Assembly: GCF_963678635.1 (NCBI RefSeq)
Contig: NC_087063.1
Coordinates: 85,936,069 to 86,000,068 of the forward strand
DNA: 64,000 nucleotides
Direction of reading: 5' to 3'
DNA from: Symsagittifera roscoffensis
Lineage: Eukaryota > Xenacoelomorpha > Acoela > Convolutidae
The translations under genes were made by a program, and so were the position numbers. A model generated the notes under the pieces. That model did not search any database. It saw only the letters and a program-made list of their open reading frames with translations, and had not been told where the DNA came from. Shown piece by piece: positions 35,578 to 44,408 of this stretch; within the stretch, counting starts at the first letter, position 1; the number at the start of each line of letters is the position of its first letter.

Positions 35578-35850
35578 TCATTGCCTTTTTGGAACGTATC
35601 TGACAATTTTCAGCCCAGTCAGTTTTTGATGTACAATGAACCCTAGGTCACGTTGGGATCCAACTGGCTCCAGAGGACTGCCCATGAGATTGGCTTTTAG
35701 TGCTCCTTCAATGTTTACAAGATGAGACTTCTTTGCATTTGGTGTCATCTCATTTTCAGAAAGCCATTTTTCAATGTTTTTGTTGCAAATGTTGAAAAAA
35801 AAAACAAGAACGATGACAATCATGAGATTAATTCTAAAAACCTCAGCCAT
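35578..35850 (-). pseudogene. Non-LTR retrotransposon (CR1/Jockey-type) RT fragment
   Basis: Minus-strand 90-codon frame whose central part, IEKWLSENEMTPNAKKSHLV then GSPLEPVGSQRDLGFIVHQK, has the pattern of the RT connection/thumb region of LINE elements (W...N.M..N..K......G..(L/I)......(K/R)DLG..(V/I)...L). The N-terminal 20 residues are hydrophobic and probably unrelated. Only this fragment remains. It lies in RNF14 intron 2 just after exon 2, on the same strand as the gene. Confidence 0.65.
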
Positions 35851-35928
35851 AAGCTATTCTTACCTACATTAAAGTTATTGACAAAGGTACATGTTTTCTA
35901 TCAATTTTCTAGTAGCTCGATATCTTAC

Positions 35929-36101
35929 TTTGACTACTGGATTAGAGCACCTGGGACACCAAGCAATGTCTCCCATTTCTTCTAGTGATCTTTGCACCAT
36001 GAGACGCTCCCAACGGGCGTAATGATCATCCCCTAGAACTCTATTCAGCACATCTGGACTTATTGAATTTTTGCAGTCATCGTCAGGACATCTTAATTGA
36101 C
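35929..36101 (-). CDS. RNF14: RNF14-like gene, exon 2 (end of RING1 and first half of IBR)
   Basis: Acceptor GGCTAG at 36102 and donor GTAAGA at 35928. The join restores the codon split by the phase-1 donor of exon 1. It reads LRCPDDDCKNSISPDVLNRV, completing the zinc ligands of RING1, then a linker helix (YARWERLMVQRSLEEMGDIA) and WCPRCSNPVV, the first Cys pair of the IBR domain. Splice sites, phase and domain order all agree. The ORFs on the opposite strand here have no features. Confidence 0.88.
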
Positions 36102-36171
36102 CTAGCCAAAGCGAAGAAAGTCGTCAAACTGCATGTTATATTATAAAACCTGTTCTTTCAGACACACTTAC

Positions 36172-37042
36172 CAATCGTCCCGTCTTGTACATGCATGGTA
36201 CAAAATTCGGTAATACAATCAAAGCAATAATGATGAAGGCATGGAATGAGCCTTATGAATTTTGAGCCTGAGTCTTCCTTGTAGCACACTAAACACGTTT
36301 GTAGTTCGGTCAAAAACTGTTTTTCAGTCAAAGAGAAGTCGTAAGTTACAACCTCGGCGAATCTCGCAAATGAATCTGTATCATCTATAGAGATTCTCGG
36401 ATCTAAAACAGTTTCCAATTCGTCAATAATTAAAACGCTTTGAAGAGACAGACTGTTAAGCAAATCATTTTGAATCCAGTTCGCCCATATGTACAAAATC
36501 TGCTCTCCTTGATTTTCAGTGTATAAACTTTCTAGTTTCGTAGCGACAGCTGACAACTGTGTCGAAGAAAGCCACTGGCAAGACAATGAGAAAACGGGAC
36601 ATGCTTCCACAGGATATGTTTCGGGAAGTACCAATGTTAGGATGACCGGTGTAAGATTATTAACAAACATTGAAGTATACAGGCGGTTACCAGAAATCGT
36701 TCGATTGAAAACAGGCCTTTCAGTTTCAGTTCGATTCTTTGCAACGGCATCTACGACTGAACAATCAACCCCATCGTTGCCAGAAGCCCATAGCTCGATC
36801 AATATAGGCTTAGATATGATATTAACATGAACCGCCAGTTGTAACGTGTTTCGGCAACCGTGTTCTTCGCTCGATGAAATAACTTCAAGCTCTTTTGGAA
36901 ACATGGACTCCAAAATTTGTATTTCGAGTTGTTGTTCATCTTTGTTGTTTTCATGGCCCGACCAATCCACTGCATTGTCAAACAAATTTGATTCAAAACC
37001 AGCCAGCCCATCATCTTTCAACAGATCAAGGCACTCAGCCAT
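36172..37042 (-). CDS. RNF14: RNF14-like RBR E3 ubiquitin ligase, exon 1 (RWD domain and RING1)
   Basis: Starts at the first ATG of the frame (37042-37040) and ends at donor GTAAGT (36171). The N-terminal half is an RWD domain: QLEIQILESMFPKELEVI near residues 40-57 and LPETYPVEACPVFSL near 135-150, the YPxxxP signature. RING1 follows at about residue 250 (CLVC...CLHHYCFDC), which recruits the E2. RWD-RING1-IBR-RING2 is the RNF14 (ARA54) architecture; family members ubiquitinate translation-stall-associated and transcriptional partners. Later exons are at 36101-35929, 26509-26356 and 21985-21513, so the gene spans 15.5 kb. The first intron is 70 nt, the next two 9.4 and 4.4 kb. No frame damage is visible in the recognised exons, so it is probably functional. 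Confidence 0.9.
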
Positions 37043-37289
37043 TTAGTATACAACACAATCTATCCTGGAGCAAATGAGTAACGCTTTAATTACGAACGTT
37101 TTCGCTTCTTAGTACATAAAAAAATTGAAATCTAGATGAGATCATCGCTCATAAAAATAACCTAGGACGTTTGATATAAAATAATTTAAAAAAAAACAAC
37201 CAATTATATGTTTGCAATATGTGTATAAACTTTTGTGGCAGACGGACGTATTAAGAAGCGTGGATATGACTTGAATATGATCTTAACTG
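37043..37289. other. 5' flank of the RNF14-like gene
   Basis: AT-rich sequence upstream of the ATG, presumably 5' UTR and promoter. No motif could be assigned. Little more than 200 bp separates the start codon from Penelope-like sequence. Confidence 0.4.
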
Positions 37290-37940
37290 TTCGCGTGCCT
37301 GATTACGGTTAAGATCAACGGGTGCGCAGCCGGCTATGCTGTATGGATTAGCAAAAGTGCACAAACAAGGCACACCACTTCGTCCCGTCCTTTCTTTACC
37401 TGGTAGCTCATATGACTACCTAAGTTAAACAATGGCAAGATACTTTGATAAAAATGAGGGGCAAACATAGAAACGAACACTCAAATGGCCAAGATCTTGG
37501 AGAAAACAGAATTGGACGCAGATGAGAGTATAATTTCCCTTGATGCAAAGAGTTCGTACACTTAGGTCCCATTCAAGGAAGCTGTTGAAGTAGCCCTGAG
37601 GAGGTTATATGAGCAAATCAATCCTCCGCAAATATATAGCAAAACTATAAAAAAAAATACTAAATTTGGCAGTATTTTTCCTTGAGAAAACAGAATTGGA
37701 CGCTGATGAGAGTATAATTTCCCTTGATGTAAAGAGTTCGTACACTTAGGTCCCACTCAAGGAAGCTGTTGAAGTAGCCCTGAGGAGGTTATATGAGCAA
37801 ATCAATCCTCCGCAAATATATAGCAAAACTATGAAAGAAAATTAAAATTGGCAGTTATTAAGGTATATTTTAAATGCAAAGGTTTGTGGTATGTACAAAG
37901 AGACGTTTTAGCATTGAGCCTCTCCCTTGCAGTATAAATG
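37290..37940 (+). pseudogene. Penelope-like element RT fragment with 184 bp tandem duplication
   Basis: At 37331-37421 one frame reads PAMLYGLAKVHKQGTPLRPV then LSLPGSS, matching the block of Penelope-like RTs (Y-G-L-x-K-x-H-K...PLRP) before the catalytic region. At 37500-37660 and 37684-37846 a segment occurs twice in tandem, each copy with an Asp-containing D(A/V)KSSYT phrase like RT motif A and ALRRLYEQI after it. A stop separates KSSYT from the next residues in both copies, so the stop predates the duplication. The fragment ends about 30 bp before the LTR of element B. Confidence 0.7.
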
Positions 37941-38249
37941 ATAGTTTCTGACTCAAAAAATATGAACCTTGTAACATTCGCCCGGAAGATACATATCGAC
38001 GGAAAACAAAACTAAGTCTTAAAACGACTGGCTAACGTCTAAACAGAGCTTTGCATGCTTTTCACCGTCTCTACCAAGCCAGTACTTTTCGGTGGTCTTT
38101 TCCAACATCGGGTCGACAAAAACGTTACTGCTTTCGGCTTCGGTCAAAACACCCAAATTAACTAGATTACATGCAGAAATAGTGAGCTCATGGCTGGGTC
38201 TCAGTATCCCCAGACCACGAGGTCACTCCTAAAAACAGGGCCACTACTA

Positions 38250-38255
38250 TTTATT
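38250..38255 (-). terminator. Candidate polyadenylation signal in element B 3' LTR
   Basis: AATAAA on the minus strand, downstream of the TATA-like box at the distance expected for an R region. Confidence 0.4.
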
Positions 38256-38407
38256 ATATTACTATTGTTTTTGTTCAGTAGATAAAAATCATCATCTCCA
38301 TCGAAGATGGATCAACCTTTTCCCCCAACTCCTAGCTTCTCATCCTTATCAAAATGAATCGAGATGTTAATTAAATTCAAATCAGGACATGACAAGAAAC
38401 TAAAAGT

Positions 38408-38415
38408 CTATATAA
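38408..38415 (-). promoter_or_regulatory. Candidate TATA box of the element B 3' LTR
   Basis: TTATATAG on the element strand, ~150 nt before AATAAA at 38255-38250. The same pair occurs in the 5' LTR. Confidence 0.4.
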
Positions 38416-39617
38416 CAGTCTAAAAATTTCAGTCCCGAAACCCTTCCGGATTCTTGAATCCACTGAATCAAGCTCGCTAATCTTGATTTCTTCTTAATCC
38501 GGAAGGCTGTCCTCCACCCTTCACCGTTGTCTGCAACGGCCTGGCAACTATTGTAGCGACAAAATAGTTGCAACTCGGAGTGTTCACTGCTATTCCTGCA
38601 ATCTGCTATTGTTTTTTCTCACAATTTTTGTACTTATCGTCCGCGCAACTAATGTTGTTGTGTTGTCTTCTAGCTTTTCTGCCAAAATGGCCGTTTCTGA
38701 CGTTTCTCAGAAAAATGGCGTCATAATTCGAATTTTTAAAATTTTAAAATACCAGAATATTCTAGCCCTCACCGTTTGGCCAATCGTTCCAATAACGTTC
38801 TTAATTCTTAATAATCACCAATCCGGAAGGCTCGCTGCTAAAAATTCGAATTCTGCAGAGATTGCATTTTTCACATTCTGGTCGAATGTCACATACTCCC
38901 CGGACAGTCCGGTCAATGTCCTCATTGAATCACGCAATGTTCGTAAAATAGATACAGTGTCATCGAACAGAATTTACAAAATGCACGAAATTACTTTTAT
39001 CCACGTCACATAGACTCACTGCAGAATATAAATGGCATCATACTACATCACTATAGCCTTCAAATTCTTTCATTAATCTGCACATTGAGGATATGACCTA
39101 AGATAAAAACATATTTTCTGACTTCCAGTGTCAATGTCCCGATTAAAACTTTTTCTCTTAGATTTAAAAGGTGTTGGCTTGCAGGACAGTCCTGTCAACC
39201 AACAAGCTAAAATTATCCTACTATGCTTCTTCCCTTCGGAAATCTTGCTTGTTATTGTCCTGAATATTAAAACTAAGAAACTCTGTGGTTAGAAAGAACA
39301 ATGAAACAATCTCCCTCTTCGAGAGATTACTCAAGCCTTCCATGTCACCACAAAGTGATCAGTTCTCCTAGCTGGTTAAAAACAGTCATGCAGGCTGGAA
39401 TATTTAAATATACTCCTTCACTTAAGCCTTCCTAAATAAATAGTAAGTGAGTGTCTCTAAAGCCACTTCAACTAAAATCAAAATGCAAATTTATAAATGC
39501 AACAATTTCAAAACTCAACTTAATGTTTCAGTTTTCAATTACAACTTGGTTGCTTGGTTTCTCACTTGAGTTTTTCACACACATAAAACAATTCTGAGTT
39601 TTAACTTTTCTTCATCA

Positions 39618-39640
39618 CTCCTTTGTTTTCTTCTTTTTTC
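39618..39640 (-). promoter_or_regulatory. Polypurine tract of element B
   Basis: On the element strand this is a purine run (one C interrupting) ending AAAGGAG directly before TGATGAAG of the 3' LTR. That is the position where plus-strand DNA synthesis is primed in LTR elements. It lies ~75 nt after the last accessory ORF. Confidence 0.55.
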
Positions 39641-39714
39641 GTCGTTTAGAAGTTCTAAAACTTCTAAATTCTTCTAATTTCATCTCTTTTTTCATCTTGT
39701 TTTTCGGTCATCCG

Positions 39715-40713
39715 TCAATGTTCCATTTCTTCCTCCTGTGATACTGACTCTGCACTCTCAGTTTTTGTATCTTGTAACACGTCGTTAGCTATCCTGACGC
39801 TGCTGGAAGCCGTCCTCCAACACTTCTGCTCTTCTACCCTCTGTTTGCAGCAAGGTAGGAGATCCACGTTAGATTCTCTGTTCCTGCCGAAGCTGTTGTG
39901 GAGACACAACGTCACGTTTCTCTCCAAATCTTCTTTCAGCATCTCTGCTTTCTCCTTTCCACTACGTTCACTCGTCCTGGAAATTCTTTTCACAGCGGTG
40001 GTCACTGCATTCCGATGAGTCACGAGAGCTCGCTTGAAAGCCCCTGCTCCAATGTCCAGCTGATACTCATTGTACACTCTGCCATGCTTCGACATATGCT
40101 TTTTCGCATACTCGTACAACCATGCAGTCATGTTAGCTCTGAACCATGGCATCAATCGTTTTCTTGCCCATATCTTCTTCACTTCCATCGGAATGTTTAG
40201 AACTTTGCACATTGTCTCAAAAAGATCTAAATCTTTTAGACAATCTAATTTCCGCAATTGTTCTCTCGTCGGTGCCTCCTGTCTGTTATTTTCTCTCACA
40301 TGAGCTTCCAGCCATCGTATCGCCATCATAAATCCCACTATCACTATTGTTACGGGCTGTGATGAATCTGGTAAACCCATGGAGAGCAGCTCTCCAGAGT
40401 CCCAGATCAACATCAGATTACTACGCTTGGGATACCACCAGGTCTGCAGCAAGCAGTGGCAAGGAAACTCGTCATGCGTCAACATGATGCTCCTCCAATT
40501 ACGTTTTCCCGAAGCTTCCAGTAATGGTTCCACTTCCATCATCACTCGGTGGACCTCATCATTCTCATCTACTGCATTGTAATCTGTGACAGTTGATCCT
40601 CTCTGTTTCTGTCTCTCAATGTCACTGAAGTTCCCGCTCACATATCCCATGAACTTCTTTCCTAGTATTGGTTCCAATTCTTCCTTGGTTCTCTCTGGAA
40701 CTGCTGAGAACAT
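39715..40713 (-). CDS. Element B accessory ORF h (332 aa, unrecognised)
   Basis: Last ORF before the polypurine tract. ATG at 40713 follows the stop of ORF g (TGA at 40719-40717) by only three bases and is in the same frame, so g and h would be one protein if that stop were read through. It has mixed alpha/beta character in the first half, a Trp-rich stretch (LLQTWWYPKRSNLMLIWDSG) near residue 90, a basic helical region around 170-260 (VKKIWARKRLMPWFRANM), Cys-Cys pairs near 290 and an acidic C-terminus (SVSQEEEMEH). No known family recognised. Confidence 0.6.
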   Translation of the reverse strand: MFSAVPERTKEELEPILGKKFMGYVSGNFSDIERQKQRGSTVTDYNAVDENDEVHRVMMEVEPLLEASGKRNWRSIMLTHDEFPCHCLLQTWWYPKRSNLMLIWDSGELLSMGLPDSSQPVTIVIVGFMMAIRWLEAHVRENNRQEAPTREQLRKLDCLKDLDLFETMCKVLNIPMEVKKIWARKRLMPWFRANMTAWLYEYAKKHMSKHGRVYNEYQLDIGAGAFKRALVTHRNAVTTAVKRISRTSERSGKEKAEMLKEDLERNVTLCLHNSFGRNRESNVDLLPCCKQRVEEQKCWRTASSSVRIANDVLQDTKTESAESVSQEEEMEH

Positions 40714-40716
40714 CTT

Positions 40717-41214
40717 TCATAGCAACTCGTAAGACTTCTCGGACATTCTCGCCAGTCTCACACACTTCGGCACTGAGAAGGCTTGATCCACGATCGTTCT
40801 CGTACTCTTTACGTCCACAGCCACAAAATGTACAGGGTATCTGCTCTTACACATTGGAGCCAATGTCGAACCCACCGAATATTGTGCTCCTGATGGTCTA
40901 CAATAAGTCTCACTGTGTCTGATGTTCATTTCCGTCTCGATTGCTTCCCTCCATTTTCCTATGTATTTCTGCTCAGTCTGCAGAACTCCTGGGAATACTT
41001 CTACACTGATGGCTGTGACCATCTCATGTTTCTGTTCTAGATTCAATAGTGACTCTAGAGAACCAAACATGCTGTAGAATCCTAGTGCAGTCACTAGATT
41101 CACCTCGGTTCCTCCATGGCAATCTGCTATCAGTTCCGTTTCTGTTCTTGCTTTCATCACGACGTTTCCAAACAATACCGTCAATTGCTTGTGTTGTCTC
41201 TCCAGGGTCTTCAC
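40717..41214 (-). CDS. Element B accessory ORF g (165 aa, unrecognised)
   Basis: Frame 0, overlapping the end of ORF f by 4 nt (GTGA at 41214-41211). The frame has no ATG at its start; the first ATG is about 19 codons in, near 41157. This suggests the N-terminus is supplied by ORF f through a one-base frame change. It contains VTALGFYSMFGSLESLLNLE and, near the C-terminus, YPVHFVAVDVKSTRTIVDQA, an alternating pattern typical of beta-strands. No family recognised. It shares its frame with ORF h. Confidence 0.5.
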   Translation of the reverse strand: MKTLERQHKQLTVLFGNVVMKARTETELIADCHGGTEVNLVTALGFYSMFGSLESLLNLEQKHEMVTAISVEVFPGVLQTEQKYIGKWREAIETEMNIRHSETYCRPSGAQYSVGSTLAPMCKSRYPVHFVAVDVKSTRTIVDQAFSVPKCVRLARMSEKSYELL

Positions 41215-42776
41215 ACAGTCCAGACCTCCACAAACGTGACCCTCCAGTCCACCGACTTCCGCCAGACAGCTACCAGGTTTGACCAGTCTTCTGGTCCCCA
41301 GCCAGGCAACTCCACTTTATCTTCTCCGTTGCTCCTAGAGGCCGTTATCATCACATTATATATGATGTTGAGGTCACGCAGGTTGCAGTCTGCATTCAAT
41401 TCCCTCTGCACGTCTTGTGTCGCTCGCAATATTGAGTCAGCGTTGGGACTAGGGCACCATGATGGCCTCATCAATTCCCACACTGTCATCAAGCTCGTTC
41501 TTAGTAATTCATCTGAGAATCCCAACCCAAACTCCACTCTTTTGTCGGATTTTGGTACTGAAGGTGCAGTCACCTCTTCTTCCAAGACCAGTCCCAGTTT
41601 GGCCTGTGGATTGTTAACGCTCTTAATCGTTACAATTCTGGACGTCCAGAATCTTAGCAACACCGCCTGCTCATAATCGAAGAAGCAATCGCGTATGTCT
41701 TCACTCAGAAAAGGATTGTACGCGATCCCTATGATCCCGGATACGTAGCCATAAGATTTCTTCTTGATCGGTCCACAGTATTCACTGGATTTCGGCAATG
41801 CTCCCATAGATTCTTTAGTGAGTCTCAGCTCCTTGTTTGAGAATCTCCTGATTTCGTCTATCTTTTTCATGGGTTCCAACTCCTCAGGTTCTTTCATGTT
41901 CACCCTCATCGGTTTACTTTGCTGCAAATCCAGCAGTGCTAGCAAGAATAAGGCTTTCGTTCGCTCATCGCCTTCCCTCAACACTTTAACACAAGTGTTT
42001 AATGTAGGTACTGAAATCTGCTCTATCAGGAATCGAATGAAACAGAGAGCGTCTCTCCGCTTCGCACACGCTACTGCTGCTCCCTCCTGGACTATCAGAT
42101 CCCTCAGGTTCGTCATAAGGAAAACCTTTTCCTCTTTTGATCTCTTCCTTTCTTCTGAGTCATATTCTTCGCGAGTCAGTCCCATCATGCACCAGGCGAA
42201 CCTGAGTTGTAACTCTGTTCTTACGTAAGGTACTGCCACGAGAGCATGTATTCTTGGCGTAGTCCTCATTTCTTCTTCGAAATACCTCAATACTACTGCT
42301 TTCCATGGAAGGCTCACTAACTGCTTGATCGTTTCCGCCTGTATGTCAGACGACGCCAAAGTCCCGTACGCCTTCTGCTTGAGGGTGGTGCCTTGCAGCA
42401 TCGTTTCCAGATAACCCTCCATGGCTTTTTCGTCTTCCAGGGCCATTACATACCCTCTAGCCGAGTTTCGGTATTCTAACATCTCCATGTATCCACCGGT
42501 GGGTTCATCTATCGACACAGTCTCCGACACTGTCAGTCGGTTGTATTCCACTGGTGTTAGTTGTCCTGCGACACTTCCCTTTCCATGATTCATGGGAGAT
42601 GGCTTGAAGTCTTTCATTTTGCTCTCTCCACATTGGCTGAGTATTTCCATTTCTAAGGTTGCTCCAGTCAGAGTGCGGTCACTCCTTTTGGATTTATAAC
42701 CGGTTGACTTTATCCCCGCCATGAGAATGGGTGGCACCATCGCTATATCAGTTAACATTCTATCTGTGCCAGACAA
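41211..42776 (-). CDS. Element B accessory ORF f (521 aa, unrecognised)
   Basis: The frame continues from ORF e after TAA (42791-42789). The first true ATG is ~30 nt after that stop, inside SGTDRMLTD. Mostly helical in appearance with many charged residues, for example EERKRSKEEKVFLMTNLRDL near residue 215; a Tyr/Gly-rich patch SYGYVSGIIGIAYNP near 340; a Trp-rich C-terminus with WGPEDW and VAVWRKSVDW. No signal peptide or clear membrane segment, and no family recognised. Same reading frame as ORFs a to e. Confidence 0.6.
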   Translation of the reverse strand: MSGTDRMLTDIAMVPPILMAGIKSTGYKSKRSDRTLTGATLEMEILSQCGESKMKDFKPSPMNHGKGSVAGQLTPVEYNRLTVSETVSIDEPTGGYMEMLEYRNSARGYVMALEDEKAMEGYLETMLQGTTLKQKAYGTLASSDIQAETIKQLVSLPWKAVVLRYFEEEMRTTPRIHALVAVPYVRTELQLRFAWCMMGLTREEYDSEERKRSKEEKVFLMTNLRDLIVQEGAAVACAKRRDALCFIRFLIEQISVPTLNTCVKVLREGDERTKALFLLALLDLQQSKPMRVNMKEPEELEPMKKIDEIRRFSNKELRLTKESMGALPKSSEYCGPIKKKSYGYVSGIIGIAYNPFLSEDIRDCFFDYEQAVLLRFWTSRIVTIKSVNNPQAKLGLVLEEEVTAPSVPKSDKRVEFGLGFSDELLRTSLMTVWELMRPSWCPSPNADSILRATQDVQRELNADCNLRDLNIIYNVMITASRSNGEDKVELPGWGPEDWSNLVAVWRKSVDWRVTFVEVWTV

Positions 42777-42788
42777 TTGATGATCACC

Positions 42789-44381
42789 TTACCCCAAATC
42801 CATGACCTCCTCAACTCGTTTCCTTTTCGCTGAGTTACCAGCTTTCATCGATATTTCTGAATCCACTTTCGTCTTTCCAACTCTCCTCGGCATCACTCTG
42901 CTGCCTAACTTCATTTTCATTGCATTGATTTTATCAATCACCATTTTTGATTGCATCGTCCCTCTCCTGGTTCTTGACAGATACACCACCTCTCCTTCAT
43001 CGTCCTGCGGTGTCATCTTGATGGGAGAATTCGCTTCACTCTCATCAGTGGCTGAGTCGATCAACAACCCACTCAGTCTCCCTTCACACTCATCAAGCTT
43101 GTCAAGCACTTCTCTCATCAAGGGTTGGTTGAGACCCGTTTTTAGAATAGACTGGGTCCCATAGCTTTGAACCACGGTCCAGACTTCTTCCATAAACGCC
43201 ACTCTGTCCAGTTTGCATCCCGTCCTACTCTCGTGGTCGCGGTGATGTACTTCCCATTCTTCTTCGGGCAGCGTTCCCAAGAAAATTACTCTGGCTGAGG
43301 CCTCTATTCTTCTCCTCCGAGGTGATTCCATGAGGATTCTCTGGTCGTTATTTCTTGAATTGCCAGGAGAGCTGCTCTCCGGCAAATTCCGTTTCATTTC
43401 CATAAAGGCTGACGGAGGCTCCAGTGTCGAGATGCCTTCATCCGCTGGCTCAGTCGTTTCCAACGTATCCGCATTGTTCTCAAGATCACTGAAGATATTG
43501 AAATCCAGGCTGGATGTTCCTCCTGTAGATGCCCTGTCGTCTTCCCCACCAGCTTGATCTTGTTGCATGGGTTCTTCGGTTTGACGGCTCCCACCCTGTC
43601 CGTCATTTCCTTCTGATTTATCTTTGTTCGGGCTCGATGGTCCTTGTTCGTCATTGTCGGCTTCTTCCTGGAATCTCGGTATGAGCAGTGTACCGGCCGG
43701 TTTATCTTCCTCTTCTCCATGGACCACTTTGATTTCTTCGCAGCCGAAGGGTGCTAGGAAGGTTCTCGTCTGCAGTATTCTTCCCATTTTCATCTCCTGT
43801 TTTACACTAGTCAGGATTAATGAGGCTTCAGGCAATTCGGTCCTGCCTCTCATCCTCATCGGAGCTAAGCCTAATCCCTTCCATTCCTCATCAAATCTTC
43901 CAGGCTTGGGAGTAGCGGCGTTGCTTATTCGCCTTCTCGTCGCTTGATCCGTGTATGCAAATCGTGTGTATTGTAACACGGCGGCATTTCTCCCTACGAA
44001 GTATGGATCCATCGTTCCCACGAAATTCCCTACTCTCCTTTCATTGGTTTCGAATGCTCTCAACCTAGGAGTTTGTACCACGGAGACTGCTCCGAGCAAC
44101 ATCCTTCTTATCAGAGGGAATTCAGGGATTGCCTCCGGCAGCTTCTTGTAATCACCCCAGTCCTTCGTCTCTTCTCTCACTTTGTGATATGCTGCAGTGA
44201 GACGAGGCACTCTGGTTATTTCACCATTCGTTTTATCATAGGGTCTCAGATTCCAAAGCTTTGGAAACACCTCGATGTGTCCTCTTTCTACTTCTCCCAT
44301 GCGATCACGGAAGTGATCGTCAAAATTGATGACTGTCATCTCTGGCTCCGATATTTTCGCAAATAACAGATCTTCACTCAT
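42789..44381 (-). CDS. Element B accessory ORF e (530 aa, unrecognised, with long acidic linker)
   Basis: ATG at 44381, 27 nt after the TGA of ORF d (44411-44409), same frame. Residues 1-230 look folded. About 235-345 is an acidic, Ser/Gly/Gln-rich, probably disordered linker (EEADNDEQGPSSPNKDKSEG and onward). A second folded-looking region follows with EEEWEVHHRDHESRTGCKLD near 395. The C-terminus is basic (KAGNSAKRKRVEEVMDLG) and could be a nuclear localisation or RNA-binding tail. The two-domain, acidic-linker layout recalls phosphoprotein-like scaffolds, but no similarity was recognised. Confidence 0.6.
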   Translation of the reverse strand: MSEDLLFAKISEPEMTVINFDDHFRDRMGEVERGHIEVFPKLWNLRPYDKTNGEITRVPRLTAAYHKVREETKDWGDYKKLPEAIPEFPLIRRMLLGAVSVVQTPRLRAFETNERRVGNFVGTMDPYFVGRNAAVLQYTRFAYTDQATRRRISNAATPKPGRFDEEWKGLGLAPMRMRGRTELPEASLILTSVKQEMKMGRILQTRTFLAPFGCEEIKVVHGEEEDKPAGTLLIPRFQEEADNDEQGPSSPNKDKSEGNDGQGGSRQTEEPMQQDQAGGEDDRASTGGTSSLDFNIFSDLENNADTLETTEPADEGISTLEPPSAFMEMKRNLPESSSPGNSRNNDQRILMESPRRRRIEASARVIFLGTLPEEEWEVHHRDHESRTGCKLDRVAFMEEVWTVVQSYGTQSILKTGLNQPLMREVLDKLDECEGRLSGLLIDSATDESEANSPIKMTPQDDEGEVVYLSRTRRGTMQSKMVIDKINAMKMKLGSRVMPRRVGKTKVDSEISMKAGNSAKRKRVEEVMDLG

Positions 44382-44408
44382 GAGCTCCCGTAATGTGTGC
44401 TGCTCACA

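Larger units (their letters stand above)
37970..39617 (-). repeat. 3' LTR of element B (complete copy)
   Basis: Left end TGTAACATTCG at 37970 is where similarity to the other copy begins. The right end at 39617 (TTCATCA, so TGATGAA on the element strand) is inferred from the terminal dinucleotide and an adjoining purine tract. Reading on the minus strand, a TATA-like TTATATAG at 38415-38408 is followed 150 nt later by AATAAA (38255-38250), giving a plausible U3 of ~1.2 kb, R of ~150 bp and U5 of ~260 bp. The 134-codon plus-strand frame at 38609-39013 is antisense to the LTR and has no features. Confidence 0.8.

Noticed and set aside
38609-39013. 134-codon plus-strand frame, duplicated at 61395-61784, with a hydrophobic start
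   Set aside because: It is antisense to the LTR and is seen twice only because the LTRs are nearly identical; the second copy runs into telomere repeat.
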